In this document: piece after piece, positions 52,439 through 62,483 of the stretch
Numbering within the stretch: position 1 is the stretch's first letter
How the letters are laid out: each line of letters starts with the position of its first letter
Assembly: GCF_013337765.1 (NCBI RefSeq)
Contig: NZ_VBSB01000001.1
Location: 18,177-82,176 of the forward strand
Source of the DNA: Mycolicibacterium sphagni
GTDB lineage: Bacteria > Actinomycetota > Actinomycetes > Mycobacteriales > Mycobacteriaceae
Direction: 5' to 3'
Length of the DNA stretch: 64,000 nucleotides
Made by a program: the position numbers and the translations under genes
Notes under the pieces: model-generated
Database searches by the model: none
What the model was told of the DNA's origin: nothing
What the model saw: only the letters and a program-made list of their open reading frames with translations

Positions 52439-53941
52439 CTACCGCAGCTTGAAAATCGTCCGGTGCCAGCCCTTTTCGGCGACGCCGGTGATGTCGCTCA
52501 TCACATGCTTGATGGTCAGGTATTCCTCGAACGAATAGTCGCTCATATCCTTGCCGAACCCCGACGCGCCGACCCCGCCGTGCGGCATCTCGCTGATGAT
52601 CGGGATGTGGTCGTTGATCCACACGCAGCCCGCGTTGATCTCGCGCGAGGCGCGCTGAGCGCGGTAGACATCGCGGGTCCACGCCGAGGCGGCCAGCCCG
52701 TAGTCGGTGTCGTTGGCCTGACGCAGCGCGTCGTCGTCGCCGTCGTGCGTACGCACGGTCAGCACCGGGCCGAAGATTTCGTCGCGGTAGATCTCCGAGG
52801 TCTCGGCGACATCGGCGACCAACGTCGGCAGGTAGAAGGAACCCGGCCGGTCCGGCGCGGCGCCGCCGGTGGCGATGCGCCCGCCCTCACCAGGCGCGCG
52901 AGCCACCATCGCGGCGACCTTGTCCCGATGCGCGGCCGAGATCAGCGGGCCCAGATCGGTGTCCGGGTCCTGCGGGTCGCCGACGACCATCTTGCTCATC
53001 AGTTCGGCCACCCCGGCGACGAAGTCGTCATAGAGGTTGCGCGCGACGATCGCGCGGGTCGCGGCGGTGCAGTCCTGCCCGGTGTTGATCAGCGATCCGG
53101 CGACCGCGCCATTGATCGCCGCGTCCAGGTCGGCGTCGTCGAACACCACGAACGGCGCCTTGCCGCCGAGTTCCAGTTGGGTGCGATGCCCGTGCACGGC
53201 TGCGGCGGCCATCACCCTTCGGCCGACGGCTGTGGAGCCGGTGAAGGTGACGACGTCGACGTCGCGGTGGCCGGCCAGCGCCGAGCCGACATCGGACCCG
53301 GCGCCGGTGAGGACATTGAGCACCCCGTCCGGCAGGCCGGCCTCGGTGGCCAGCCTGGCCAGCGTCAACGTGGTCAGCGGGGTCAGCTCGGCGGGCTTGA
53401 TCACCACCGAACAGCCCGCCGCCAGTGCAGGCAGCACCTTCCACACCGCCATTTGCAGCGGGTAGTTCCACGGCGTGATCGTCGCGACCACGCCGACGGC
53501 CTCGCGCCGGATGGAGGAGGTGTGGTCGCCGGAGTACTCCCCGGTGGCCTTGCCCTCCAGGTGACGGGCCGCACCGGCGAAGAACGCGATGTTGTCGATG
53601 CTGCCGGGGACGTCGAACTCGGTGGCCAGCCGCACCGGCTTGCCGGTCTGGCTGACCTCTTCGGCGACGATCTGCTCGGAATGGGCGTCGACGAGCTCGG
53701 CCAGTTTGGCCAGCACCGTGGCCCGCTCGACCGGGGTGGCCCGCGACCAGCCGCTCAGGGCCGCGCGGGCGGAGGCCACGGCGATGTCGACGTCGACGGG
53801 CTCGGCCAGCGCCAGCTCTGCGACGACACTTCCGTCGGCCGGGTTGATCACCTGGTGAAGGCTGCCGCCGGTCACCACCGGCGCGCCATCGATCCAGCTA
53901 CTGGGCACAATGCGGGTCTTGTCAGAAGCGAGAGTTGTCAC
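52439..53941 (-). CDS. Aminobutyraldehyde-type aldehyde dehydrogenase
   Basis: 500 residues from GTG 53941. ITPWNYPLQMAVWKVLPALAAGCSVVIKPAELTPLT, FTGSTAVGRRVMAAAA, catalytic Glu in LELGGKAPFVVF and Cys in NTGQDCTAATRAIV, and the EIFGPVLTVRTHDGDDDALRQANDTDYGLAASAWT block fit gamma-aminobutyraldehyde dehydrogenases. It would oxidise an amino aldehyde made by the divergent aminotransferase and forms an operon with the GGT gene. Confidence 0.9.
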   Translation of the reverse strand: MTTLASDKTRIVPSSWIDGAPVVTGGSLHQVINPADGSVVAELALAEPVDVDIAVASARAALSGWSRATPVERATVLAKLAELVDAHSEQIVAEEVSQTGKPVRLATEFDVPGSIDNIAFFAGAARHLEGKATGEYSGDHTSSIRREAVGVVATITPWNYPLQMAVWKVLPALAAGCSVVIKPAELTPLTTLTLARLATEAGLPDGVLNVLTGAGSDVGSALAGHRDVDVVTFTGSTAVGRRVMAAAAVHGHRTQLELGGKAPFVVFDDADLDAAINGAVAGSLINTGQDCTAATRAIVARNLYDDFVAGVAELMSKMVVGDPQDPDTDLGPLISAAHRDKVAAMVARAPGEGGRIATGGAAPDRPGSFYLPTLVADVAETSEIYRDEIFGPVLTVRTHDGDDDALRQANDTDYGLAASAWTRDVYRAQRASREINAGCVWINDHIPIISEMPHGGVGASGFGKDMSDYSFEEYLTIKHVMSDITGVAEKGWHRTIFKLR

Positions 53942-54009
53942 CGCCCCACGGTAACCGACCGCCACAGGGGCTGCTACGCATTCCCGCAGTAGGGGTGGGT
54001 GATGACCAC

Positions 54010-54040
54010 CAATTTCATTGATCTGGTTGCCTAAAACAAC
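54010..54040. promoter_or_regulatory. Candidate Lrp-type operator in the divergent region
   Basis: CAAT-TTC-ATTG (54010-54020) and GTTG-N7-CAAC (54026-54040) lie 17 to 48 bp upstream of the Lrp gene and between it and the dehydrogenase operon. Dyads of this size fit an AsnC/Lrp dimer; regulation of both directions is inferred. Confidence 0.4.
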
Positions 54041-54057
54041 TGATTCCGTGCACAATC

Positions 54058-54579
54058 ATGGGCATGCGCGACTCGGGTGTACCGGCCACTCGGTTTCCCG
54101 TCCGCGCCGTTGCGGCGGGTGGAAACGGGCCCGTCCAACTGGACGAGATGTCCAAGGCCATTATCGAGAAATTGCAGCAAGACGGGCGGCGTTCCTACGC
54201 CGCGATCGGTAAATCCGTCGGGCTGTCGGAGGCGGCGGTGCGCCAGCGCGTGCAGCGCCTCGTCGACTCCGGGGTCATGCAGATCGTCGCGGTCACCGAT
54301 CCGTTGCAGCTGGGTTTCTCCCGGCAGGCAATGATCGGCATCCGCTGCACCGGCGACACCACCAAGGTCGCCGAGAAGCTCGCGCTGATCCCAGCGGTGG
54401 ACTATGTGGTGCTCACCGCGGGCACCTTCGACGCCATCGCCGAAGTCGTCTGCGAGGACGACGCCGAGCTGCTCGAGCTACTGAATACCGAGATCCGCGC
54501 CGTGCCGGGAGTGACATCCACCGAGACGCTGGTCTATCTGAAACTAGTTAAGCAACAATACAATTGGGGTACCCGATGA
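54058..54579 (+). CDS. Lrp/AsnC-family transcriptional regulator
   Basis: 173 residues (ATG 54058 or 54064). HTH: LDEMSKAIIEKLQQDGRRSYAAIGKSVGLSEAAVRQRVQRLVDSGVMQIVAVTDP; the RAM effector domain follows (IGIRCTGDTTKVAEKLALIPAVDYVVLTAGTFDAIAEVVCEDDAELLELL). The N-terminal 25 residues are an extra tail. Its stop overlaps the aminotransferase ATG, so it is a pathway-specific regulator. Confidence 0.93.
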   Translation: MGMRDSGVPATRFPVRAVAAGGNGPVQLDEMSKAIIEKLQQDGRRSYAAIGKSVGLSEAAVRQRVQRLVDSGVMQIVAVTDPLQLGFSRQAMIGIRCTGDTTKVAEKLALIPAVDYVVLTAGTFDAIAEVVCEDDAELLELLNTEIRAVPGVTSTETLVYLKLVKQQYNWGTR

Positions 54580-55982
54580 CAACCACCGCCAGCCAGAACC
54601 TGACCGCCGAACTCGGCGCCAAGGCAGACCGGCACCTGTGGGGCCACTTCGCCCGCCACGGCGCCGGGATCACACCACCGATCATCACCCGCGGCGACGG
54701 CGTCCACATCTGGGACAGCAACGGCAAGCGCTACATCGACGGCCTGTCGGGCCTGTTCGTCGTCCAGGTCGGCCACGGCCGGGAGGAAATCGCCGAAGCC
54801 GCCAAGAAGCAGGCCGAGACGCTGGGGTTCTTCCCGCTGTGGTCCTACGCCACCCCGCCGGCCATCGAGCTGGCCGAGCGGCTGGCCAATTACGCGCCAG
54901 GTGATCTGAACCGGGTGTTCTTCACCACCGGCGGCGGCGACGCTGTCGAGTCGGCCTGGAAGCTGGCCAAGCAGTACTACAAGCTGACCGGCAGGCCGGG
55001 CAAGTACAAGGTGATTTCCCGCGCCATCGCCTACCACGGCACGCCGCACGGCGCGCTGGCCATCACCGGCCTGCCGACCTTCAAGGCGCCCTTCGAACCG
55101 ATCACGCCGGGCGGTTTCCGGGTGCCGAACACGAACTTCTACCGCGCGCCCGAAGGCCACGACACCGACATCAAGGAGTTCGGGCAGTGGGCGGCGAACC
55201 GGATCGCCGAGGCCATCGAGATGGAAGGTCCCGACTCGGTGGCGGCGGTGTTCCTCGAGCCCGTGCAGAACGCCGGCGGCTGCTTCCCGCCGCCGCCCGG
55301 TTACTTCGAGCGGGTCCGGGAAATCTGCGACGAATACGACGTGCTGCTGGTCTCCGACGAGACGATCTGCGCGTTCGGCCGCATCGGATCGATGTTCGCC
55401 TGCAACGACTTCAACTACGTGCCGGACATCATCACCTGCGCCAAGGGCCTGACCTCCGGGTACGCCCCGCTGGGCGCGATGATCGCCTCCGACCGGCTGT
55501 TCGAGCCGTTCAACGACGGCCAGACGACGTACGCGCACGGCTACACGTGGGGCGGGCACCCCGTCTCGGCCGCGGTCGCGATGGCCAACCTCGACGTGTT
55601 CGAGCGTGAAGGTCTCAACGACCACGTCAAGACGACGGCGCCGGCGTTCCGGGCCACCCTGGAGAAACTGCTCGACCTGCCGATCGTCGGTGACGTCCGC
55701 GGCGAGGGCTTCTTCTACGGCATCGAGCTGGTCAAGGACAAGGCCACCAAGGCGATCCTCGACGACGAGCTCAGCGAGTGGCTGCTGCGCAGCTTCCTGT
55801 CCGTCGAGCTGTTCGAGGCGGGGCTGTACTGCCGGGCCGACGACCGCGGCGACTCCGTGGTGCAGCTCGCCCCGCCGCTGATCAGCGACCAGGCCGTTTT
55901 CGACGAGATCGAGCAGATCCTGCGCCGGGTGTTCACCCAGGCCTGGGATCACCTGCAGACCCGTGGCGACGCCTGGCATTAA
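54576..55982 (+). CDS. Class III (omega) aminotransferase
   Basis: 468 residues. GDGVHIWDSNGKRYIDGLSGLFVVQVGHG, FFTTGGGDAVESAWKLAKQYY, AYHGTPHGALAITG, LVSDETICAFGRIGSMFACNDFNYVPDIITCAKGLTSGYAPLGA with the PLP Lys (AKGLTSG) identify the family. Such enzymes transaminate beta-alanine, GABA, putrescine or pyruvate pairs. With the adjacent dehydrogenase it should run amine to aldehyde to acid. Confidence 0.93.
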   Translation: MTTTASQNLTAELGAKADRHLWGHFARHGAGITPPIITRGDGVHIWDSNGKRYIDGLSGLFVVQVGHGREEIAEAAKKQAETLGFFPLWSYATPPAIELAERLANYAPGDLNRVFFTTGGGDAVESAWKLAKQYYKLTGRPGKYKVISRAIAYHGTPHGALAITGLPTFKAPFEPITPGGFRVPNTNFYRAPEGHDTDIKEFGQWAANRIAEAIEMEGPDSVAAVFLEPVQNAGGCFPPPPGYFERVREICDEYDVLLVSDETICAFGRIGSMFACNDFNYVPDIITCAKGLTSGYAPLGAMIASDRLFEPFNDGQTTYAHGYTWGGHPVSAAVAMANLDVFEREGLNDHVKTTAPAFRATLEKLLDLPIVGDVRGEGFFYGIELVKDKATKAILDDELSEWLLRSFLSVELFEAGLYCRADDRGDSVVQLAPPLISDQAVFDEIEQILRRVFTQAWDHLQTRGDAWH

Positions 55983-56958
55983 GCCTCCGGTCGATCCCGT
56001 GCGGTGGCAGCCGCCGCCGTCGGCTGCGCTGCCCCCGCCGGATCTGTCCGGACCGCTGCACGTCGTCGATGTTCCGGGCCATGCCCCCGAGGACGTGGTC
56101 GTCGACGCCGATGGCGCGATCTGGACGGGGACCGACGACGGCGCGATCGTGCGGATCCGGCCCGGCTCGGCACCCGAGGTGGTGGCCAATACCGGCGGCC
56201 GGCCGCTGGGCTTGGCGGTCAGCCGGGACAGGCGGCTGCTGATCTGTGACAGTCACCGCGGGCTGCTGCGGCTGGATCCGGCCACCGGAGCGTTCGAGAC
56301 GCTGGTGAGCGAGGTGGCCGGGCAACCGCTGACGTTCTGCAGCAACGTCATCGAATCATCAGACGGCACAATTTATTTCACCGAGTCGACGTCCAGGTTC
56401 CACTACGAGTACTACAAGGGTGCGGTCCTGGAGGCCCGCGCCAGCGGGTCGCTGTTCGGCAGGGACGTCGACGGCACCGTGACGACACTTGCCAGTGGGC
56501 TGCGGTTCGCCAACGGGGTGGCGCTGACCGCCGACGAGTCGGAGCTGGTGGTCGCCGAGACCACCGCGTGCCGGGTGTCGCGCTATCCGCTGACCGGTTC
56601 CGGGATTGGCGAACCGGTGCCGCTGATCGAGCACCTGCCCGGCTATCCGGACAACATCTCGCTGGCCCCCGACGGCCGCATCTGGGTGGCGTTGGTCAGC
56701 GAGCGCAATGCCGTCGGCGAATGGCTGGCCCCGCGCGCCCCTGCGTTGCGCCGGCTGCTGTGGCGGCTGCCGTATCACTGGATGCCCAACCCCAAGCCCG
56801 TCGTGTGGGCGATCGCCGTCGACCTCGACGGCCGGGTTCGGGCCCAGCTACGCACCACCGATCCGCGGTTCGCGCTGGCCACCGGCCTGGTGGAACACGA
56901 CGGCAAACTCTGGCTGGGCTGCATCGGATCGTCGGCCGTCGCATGTCTCGATTTGTAA
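55963..56958 (+). CDS. SMP-30/strictosidine synthase-like beta-propeller protein
   Basis: 331 residues from GTG 55963, overlapping the aminotransferase end by 20 bp. Repeats such as [69 protein letters not shown] and [21 protein letters not shown] make a six-bladed propeller. [19 protein letters not shown] is typical of strictosidine synthase-like lactonases. The substrate is unknown. Confidence 0.85.
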   Translation: MATPGIKPPVDPVRWQPPPSAALPPPDLSGPLHVVDVPGHAPEDVVVDADGAIWTGTDDGAIVRIRPGSAPEVVANTGGRPLGLAVSRDRRLLICDSHRGLLRLDPATGAFETLVSEVAGQPLTFCSNVIESSDGTIYFTESTSRFHYEYYKGAVLEARASGSLFGRDVDGTVTTLASGLRFANGVALTADESELVVAETTACRVSRYPLTGSGIGEPVPLIEHLPGYPDNISLAPDGRIWVALVSERNAVGEWLAPRAPALRRLLWRLPYHWMPNPKPVVWAIAVDLDGRVRAQLRTTDPRFALATGLVEHDGKLWLGCIGSSAVACLDL

Positions 56959-57025
56959 CAACTACCACTCCAGTCACAGCGCGGCTCCACTGTTTCGGGG
57001 CTCCAATCCCCTACTCTGCGACTCG

Positions 57026-58273
57026 ATGGCGAGCTCGAAATTACTCACGCGGTGTGCTGCCGCAGTGGCCGCGGCGCTGTGCGTCGTCGGCACGCCGGCG
57101 ATCGCGTGGGCCGAACCGAACGGGGCACCGGACCCCAACACCTGCCCGTACCGGGTGACCACACCCCCGGCTGTCGACTCCTCTGAGGTGCCTCAGGCCG
57201 GGGATCCGCCGCAACCACTCCCCGTCCCGGCAAAGCCGGTCGGCGGTGACGCACTGTCGGGTTGCGGCGTGATCGTCGCGGCGGGCACCCCCCCGGTTCC
57301 CGACGACATCTCGGCCGAGTCGTGGTTGGTCGCCGATCTGGACACCGGCGACATCATCGCCGCGCGCGACCCGCACGCCCGGCACCGGCCCGCCAGCATC
57401 ATCAAGGTCCTGATCGCGATGCAGTCCATGAACGAACTGCCGCTGAACAAGATCGTCGAGGGCACCCAGGACGACGCCAACGCCGAGGGCACCCGGGTCG
57501 GGGTGGACGAGGGCGGCAAGTACACCGTCAACGATCTGCTGCACGGGCTGCTGATGCACTCCGGCAACGACGCCGCCCACGCGCTGGCCAGGCAGGTCGG
57601 CGGCTGGGACACCGCCCTGCAGAAGATCAACGGGCTGGCCCGCAAGCTCGGCGGAGCTGACACTCGCGCGGCCACACCGTCCGGGCTCGATGGGCCTGGC
57701 ATGAGCACATCGGCCTACGACATCGGGCTGTTCTACCGATATGCCTGGGCGAACCCGACTTTCGCGAGCATCGTCGCCACGGGTAAATACGACTTCCCGG
57801 GACATCCGGCCAAGCCGGGCGATGACGGCGACCACCCCGGCTATGAGCTCGAGAACGACAACCAGCTGCTGTACAACTATCCGGGTGCGCTCGGCGGCAA
57901 GACCGGCTACACCGACGACGCCGGGCAGACGTTCGTTGGCGCCGCGAACCGCGATGGCCGCAGATTGGTGGCGGTGCTGATGCGCGGTACCCGCCAACCG
58001 ATTCCGCCGTGGCAGCAGGCCGCGCACTTGCTGGACTACGGCTTCGCCACGCCGCCGGGAACCAAGATCGGCGACCTGATCGACCCCGATCCGTCGCTGA
58101 TGCCGCCAAAGCCGGAGGCGGACAGTGCGATCGCCGCCAAGGCCTCAGGAGTGCTGCCCGAGGCTGACGCGGTGCCGGTGCGGGTGGGCGTGGGTGTGGT
58201 CGGCACGCTGATCGTGTTCGTGCTGATCATGATGGCGCGTTCGATCAACCGCAAGCCCGTGCGGGGCCGGTAG
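57026..58273 (+). CDS. dacB1: D-alanyl-D-alanine carboxypeptidase (DacB1, Rv3330-like)
   Basis: 415 residues from ATG 57026. A signal peptide ends near WAEPNG (about 28). Penicillin-binding motifs are complete: SxxK in [12 protein letters not shown], SxN in [10 protein letters not shown], and KTG in [14 protein letters not shown]-terminal hydrophobic segment ([18 protein letters not shown]) anchors it. It trims D-Ala from peptidoglycan stem peptides. Synteny with trpS supports the assignment. Confidence 0.94.
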   Translation: MASSKLLTRCAAAVAAALCVVGTPAIAWAEPNGAPDPNTCPYRVTTPPAVDSSEVPQAGDPPQPLPVPAKPVGGDALSGCGVIVAAGTPPVPDDISAESWLVADLDTGDIIAARDPHARHRPASIIKVLIAMQSMNELPLNKIVEGTQDDANAEGTRVGVDEGGKYTVNDLLHGLLMHSGNDAAHALARQVGGWDTALQKINGLARKLGGADTRAATPSGLDGPGMSTSAYDIGLFYRYAWANPTFASIVATGKYDFPGHPAKPGDDGDHPGYELENDNQLLYNYPGALGGKTGYTDDAGQTFVGAANRDGRRLVAVLMRGTRQPIPPWQQAAHLLDYGFATPPGTKIGDLIDPDPSLMPPKPEADSAIAAKASGVLPEADAVPVRVGVGVVGTLIVFVLIMMARSINRKPVRGR

Positions 58274-58290
58274 CGCATAGGTTTTCGCCG

Positions 58291-58347
58291 CGAGATTGAA
58301 TTCACGCAGCGGCTTACTCACACTTTCCCTGCGTGAGTTCAATCTCG
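58291..58347. repeat. Palindromic repeat copy 1
   Basis: Arms 58291-58309 and 58329-58347, 18 of 19 bp paired (CGAGATTGAA-x-TCACGCAG type), loop 19 nt. A second copy with the same arms and a similar loop (ACTC-CACTTTCC) is at 59232-59294. Confidence 0.8.
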
Positions 58348-58381
58348 GTGAACTGTCGGTGGCTGGGCCCATGATGACGCG

Positions 58382-59227
58382 ATGGGTGAGGTGTTCATCG
58401 GCAGTGAAGCCCTTGGTAGCGGCGCCCTGACACGACACGAGTTGCGCCGCTTCCACGACCGGCTGCTACCCGACGTCTATCAAGCTCGCGGACAACCTGT
58501 TTCACTGCGTGATCGAACGGTTGCCGCGTGGTTGTGGTCGCGGAGACGGGCGATCATCGCAGGCGCCGCGGCCGCCGCTCTGCACGGGGCACAATGGATC
58601 AGCCCGTCTGAACCCATCGAGTTGATCTGGGATAACGGACGGCCGCCGCCCGGTCTCGTCGTCCGTAATGAGACCTTGGCCGACGACGAGGTCACTCGGG
58701 TGGCAGGCCTTCCCGTCACCACCCTCGCGCGGACAGCGTTCGATCTTGGGCGGTACCTTCCGCGTGCACGGGCGGTGGCGCGACTGGACGCGCTGATGCG
58801 GGCAGATTCCTTCTCCAGTGAGGACATCCTGTTGCTGGCCAAGCGATACGCCCGCGCCCGCGGTGTTCGTCGACTCCGTGAAATCGTGCCTCTCGTTGAC
58901 CGTGGTGCCGCATCTCCGAAAGAGACGTGGCTGCGTCTCTTGCTGATTGACGCTGGCTTACCCATCCCCACAACGCAGATTCCCCTCTACGACGAAAGAG
59001 GTCTCGTGGCTGTGCTCGACATGGGTTGGGAGGAGTTCAAGGTCGCCGCCGAGTACGACGGTGACCAGCACCGATCCGACCGCGGTCGATACGCATGGGA
59101 TCAGAAGAGGTCTCGACTGGTTGCCGGCATGGGGTGGAAAGACATCCGGGTGATCAAAGAAGACCACGCGGATGAAGTGATCTCTCGAGTACGGGATGCC
59201 CTGATTTCACGGGGATGGCACCCGTGA
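58382..59227 (+). CDS. DUF559-type endonuclease-fold / AbiEi-like protein
   Basis: 281 residues. The N-terminal half has a type IV antitoxin-like winged helix (GALTRHELRRFHDRLLPDVYQARG; TVAAWLWSRRRAIIAGAAAAALHGA). The C-terminal half has DUF559-type motif LVAVLDMGWEEFKVAAEYDGDQHRSDRGRYAWDQKRSRLV, with the Asp of LDMGW and Glu of EYDGDQH placed like Vsr-type PD-(D/E)XK nucleases. Many mycobacteria have paralogs; function is unknown. It lies between two copies of a long palindrome. Confidence 0.82.
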   Translation: MGEVFIGSEALGSGALTRHELRRFHDRLLPDVYQARGQPVSLRDRTVAAWLWSRRRAIIAGAAAAALHGAQWISPSEPIELIWDNGRPPPGLVVRNETLADDEVTRVAGLPVTTLARTAFDLGRYLPRARAVARLDALMRADSFSSEDILLLAKRYARARGVRRLREIVPLVDRGAASPKETWLRLLLIDAGLPIPTTQIPLYDERGLVAVLDMGWEEFKVAAEYDGDQHRSDRGRYAWDQKRSRLVAGMGWKDIRVIKEDHADEVISRVRDALISRGWHP

Positions 59228-59231
59228 CGGT

Positions 59232-59294
59232 CCGCGAGATTGAAGTCACGCACACGTCTACTCGCACTTTTCCTGCGTGAGTTCAATCTCGCGG
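59232..59294. repeat. Palindromic repeat copy 2
   Basis: Arms 59232-59252 and 59274-59294 pair over 20 of 21 bp, with a 21-nt loop. Arm and loop sequences closely match copy 1. It also sits between convergent genes, so it probably terminates transcription on both sides. Confidence 0.8.
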
Positions 59295-59296
59295 AG

Positions 59297-60328
59297 TTAC
59301 TCGCGGCGCCTGCGCCAGACCCGCGAAAGACCAAGCGCTCCAACTGCACCCACCGCCATCGCGGCGACCGTCTGCCGTGCGCTCAGCCCGTCGTCCGGGC
59401 CGACCCGCGGCGTGATGATCGCCGGGCCGGGCGCGCCAACCGGCTCGAGGCGCAGATTGTCGCGCGACGTCGCCGCCCACGCGGTGGCGAACAACACCAA
59501 CCGGGCGGTGATATAGGCGAACACCATCAGGCCCAGCACCGGCCCGAATGTCGCACCCGCCGGGCCGTGCACCACGGACCGCAGATAGATCGAGCCGACC
59601 AGTTTGAAGATCTCGAAGCCCACCGCGGCCATCAGGCCGGCCCGCAGGCTGCTGCGGAAGCTGACCGACTCGCGCGGCAACCGCGTGATCATCCAGCTGA
59701 ACAACAGCCACGACACCGCCCAGGACATCACCAGCGAGACGACACGCAACACCCCGCCCAGCCCGTCGGGATGGGGGACGCCGATCCACTGCAGCGCCTT
59801 GGTCATCACCGAGGGATCCGCCAGCGCCGTCAGGCCGATGGTCAACACGATCGCCACGAACAGCGACAGCAGCACCACGACGTCAGAGAGCTTGGTGCGC
59901 ACGAAGTTCAGCGGCTCGCCGCGCTGATCCCACATCTGAGTCAGCGCCTCACGCAGATTGGAGATCCAGCTCAGCCCGGCCCACGCCGCCGTGGCCAACC
60001 CGATCACGCCGACCGATGTACGGGACTGGACCGCCGAATCGATCAGGCCGATCAACTGCTGGCCGAAATCGCCGGAAACCGTTGCCTTGATCCGGCTTTC
60101 GATATCGGCCAGCACATGCGGCCGGCTCGCCAGCGCGAAACCGGCGGCCGCGAACCCGACCATCAGCAACGGGAACAACGCGAAGATCGTGAAGTAGGTG
60201 ATGCCCGCGGCGTAGAAGTCGCCCTTGGCGTCCTGGTAGCGCTCCTGGGCGCGCATCACGTGATCGAACCAGTGATAGCGGGCCCGCAACCGGTCCAAGC
60301 GGCTCGGCTTCTTGGCCGGTTCTGTCAT
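59297..60328 (-). CDS. YihY/BrkB-family membrane protein (Rv3335c-like)
   Basis: 343 residues, about six membrane segments. DFYAAGITYFTIFALFPLLMVGFAAAGF and VGVIGLATAAWAGLSWISNLREALTQMW are the YihY signatures; SFRSSLRAGLMAAVGFEIFKLVGSIYL and FGPVLGLMVFAYITARLVLFATAW follow. Its role is not known (YhjD-like members are tied to lipid or LPS export elsewhere). Order next to trpS agrees with M. tuberculosis. Confidence 0.9.
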   Translation of the reverse strand: MTEPAKKPSRLDRLRARYHWFDHVMRAQERYQDAKGDFYAAGITYFTIFALFPLLMVGFAAAGFALASRPHVLADIESRIKATVSGDFGQQLIGLIDSAVQSRTSVGVIGLATAAWAGLSWISNLREALTQMWDQRGEPLNFVRTKLSDVVVLLSLFVAIVLTIGLTALADPSVMTKALQWIGVPHPDGLGGVLRVVSLVMSWAVSWLLFSWMITRLPRESVSFRSSLRAGLMAAVGFEIFKLVGSIYLRSVVHGPAGATFGPVLGLMVFAYITARLVLFATAWAATSRDNLRLEPVGAPGPAIITPRVGPDDGLSARQTVAAMAVGAVGALGLSRVWRRRRE

Positions 60329-60365
60329 CGCCCAGCCTCCCCGCGCTCAGCCACATCCCCGTCGG

Positions 60366-61388
<1,023 letters not shown>

Positions 61389-61430
61389 TCAATCCTGTCA
61401 TGAGGCGCGTCAGGGCTAGCATCCTGCTTC

Positions 61431-62483
61431 GTGCGACGTGTACTGGCGCTGGCCGCCGTAATGACGATGATCGGCGCGCTGGCCGGTTGCCAGAGCAATT
61501 CCTCCTCCACCGAGGAGAAGCGGCCGGCGTCCACGGCCGTGGTGATCGTGTCCGGTGGGGATGCGACGACGCCGTACACCGGCCCCGACCAGGCCTGCAA
61601 GACCGGGCTGGCCGCCGGCAATACCGACACCGCACTGCGGGAGTACCTGCTTTCCAAGGGCTACGCCGTCTACACCTCCCCCGCGATGGCCGGCCGCGGC
61701 CAGGTGGTCGACCAGACCGGGTTCGGCCCGTTCGGGGTCTGCCCGGTCACCCTGCCGGAGAACATGACCGTCGACTCGACCGGCAGCATCGACACCGCCG
61801 GTGAGCATCTGGCCCGGTTCCTCAACTGGCTGCACACGGACAAGGGCGTCACCGAGATCGACTTCGTCGGTCACTCGATGGGCGGGCTGTACTCCCGCGC
61901 CGCCATCCGGGTGCTGACGTCGACGAACTCGCCGCTGAAGGTGCGCTCGCTCACCACGATCGGGACGCCATGGCAGGGCTCGTATCTGTCCGACTACGCC
62001 AACGGCATCACCCCGCTGAGCGACTGCAAGGGCGACACGTTCTGCGAGACCGCGATGAAGGGTTTCGCCGACGAGGTGAAACGACTGATGGCGGGCTCGG
62101 GCCGCGAGGTCAACCAAGCGTTCCTGATGGGCAAGAACGGCTGGAACGAATACCAGTCCGGGGTGCTCGACAAGATCCCGGTGGTGTTGATCGGCGGCAA
62201 GAAGTTCACCAAGGACGGCCAGGTGAACCCGGCGGTGTGGCCCAATGACGGCATCGTGGCGCTGCAGAGCGCGCTCGCCAAGGACATCAGTGACCCGGTG
62301 CTGCCGCATCGGCGCTGCTACACCTTCGACGACACCCACAGCATCTACGTCTCCAATCTTGCTGGGCTGGAACAGAAGACCGCGCTGACGTGGGACCCGC
62401 AAGTGCTCGACGTGGTGCGCAAGGCCATCGACGACGCCCCCACGGCGCTCGACGGCGCCAACCGGGAAGGCTGCCCGGCCTAG
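61431..62483 (+). CDS. Lipoprotein alpha/beta hydrolase, paralog 1
   Basis: 350 residues from GTG 61431. Lipobox IGALAGC at about 19-25 predicts a lipoprotein. The lipase-type nucleophile elbow is DFVGHSMGGLYSRAAIRVL; SLTTIGTPWQGSYLSDYA and a late WPNDGIVAL with HRRC-DDTH (probable catalytic His in DDTHS) follow. It is likely an esterase or lipase at the cell surface. The next gene is about half identical and starts on its stop codon. Confidence 0.85.
   Translation: MRRVLALAAVMTMIGALAGCQSNSSSTEEKRPASTAVVIVSGGDATTPYTGPDQACKTGLAAGNTDTALREYLLSKGYAVYTSPAMAGRGQVVDQTGFGPFGVCPVTLPENMTVDSTGSIDTAGEHLARFLNWLHTDKGVTEIDFVGHSMGGLYSRAAIRVLTSTNSPLKVRSLTTIGTPWQGSYLSDYANGITPLSDCKGDTFCETAMKGFADEVKRLMAGSGREVNQAFLMGKNGWNEYQSGVLDKIPVVLIGGKKFTKDGQVNPAVWPNDGIVALQSALAKDISDPVLPHRRCYTFDDTHSIYVSNLAGLEQKTALTWDPQVLDVVRKAIDDAPTALDGANREGCPA

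Noticed and set aside
52172..53992. Plus-strand open frame over 600 codons opposite GGT and aldehyde dehydrogenase
   Set aside because: It spans two good genes on the other strand and shows no domain.
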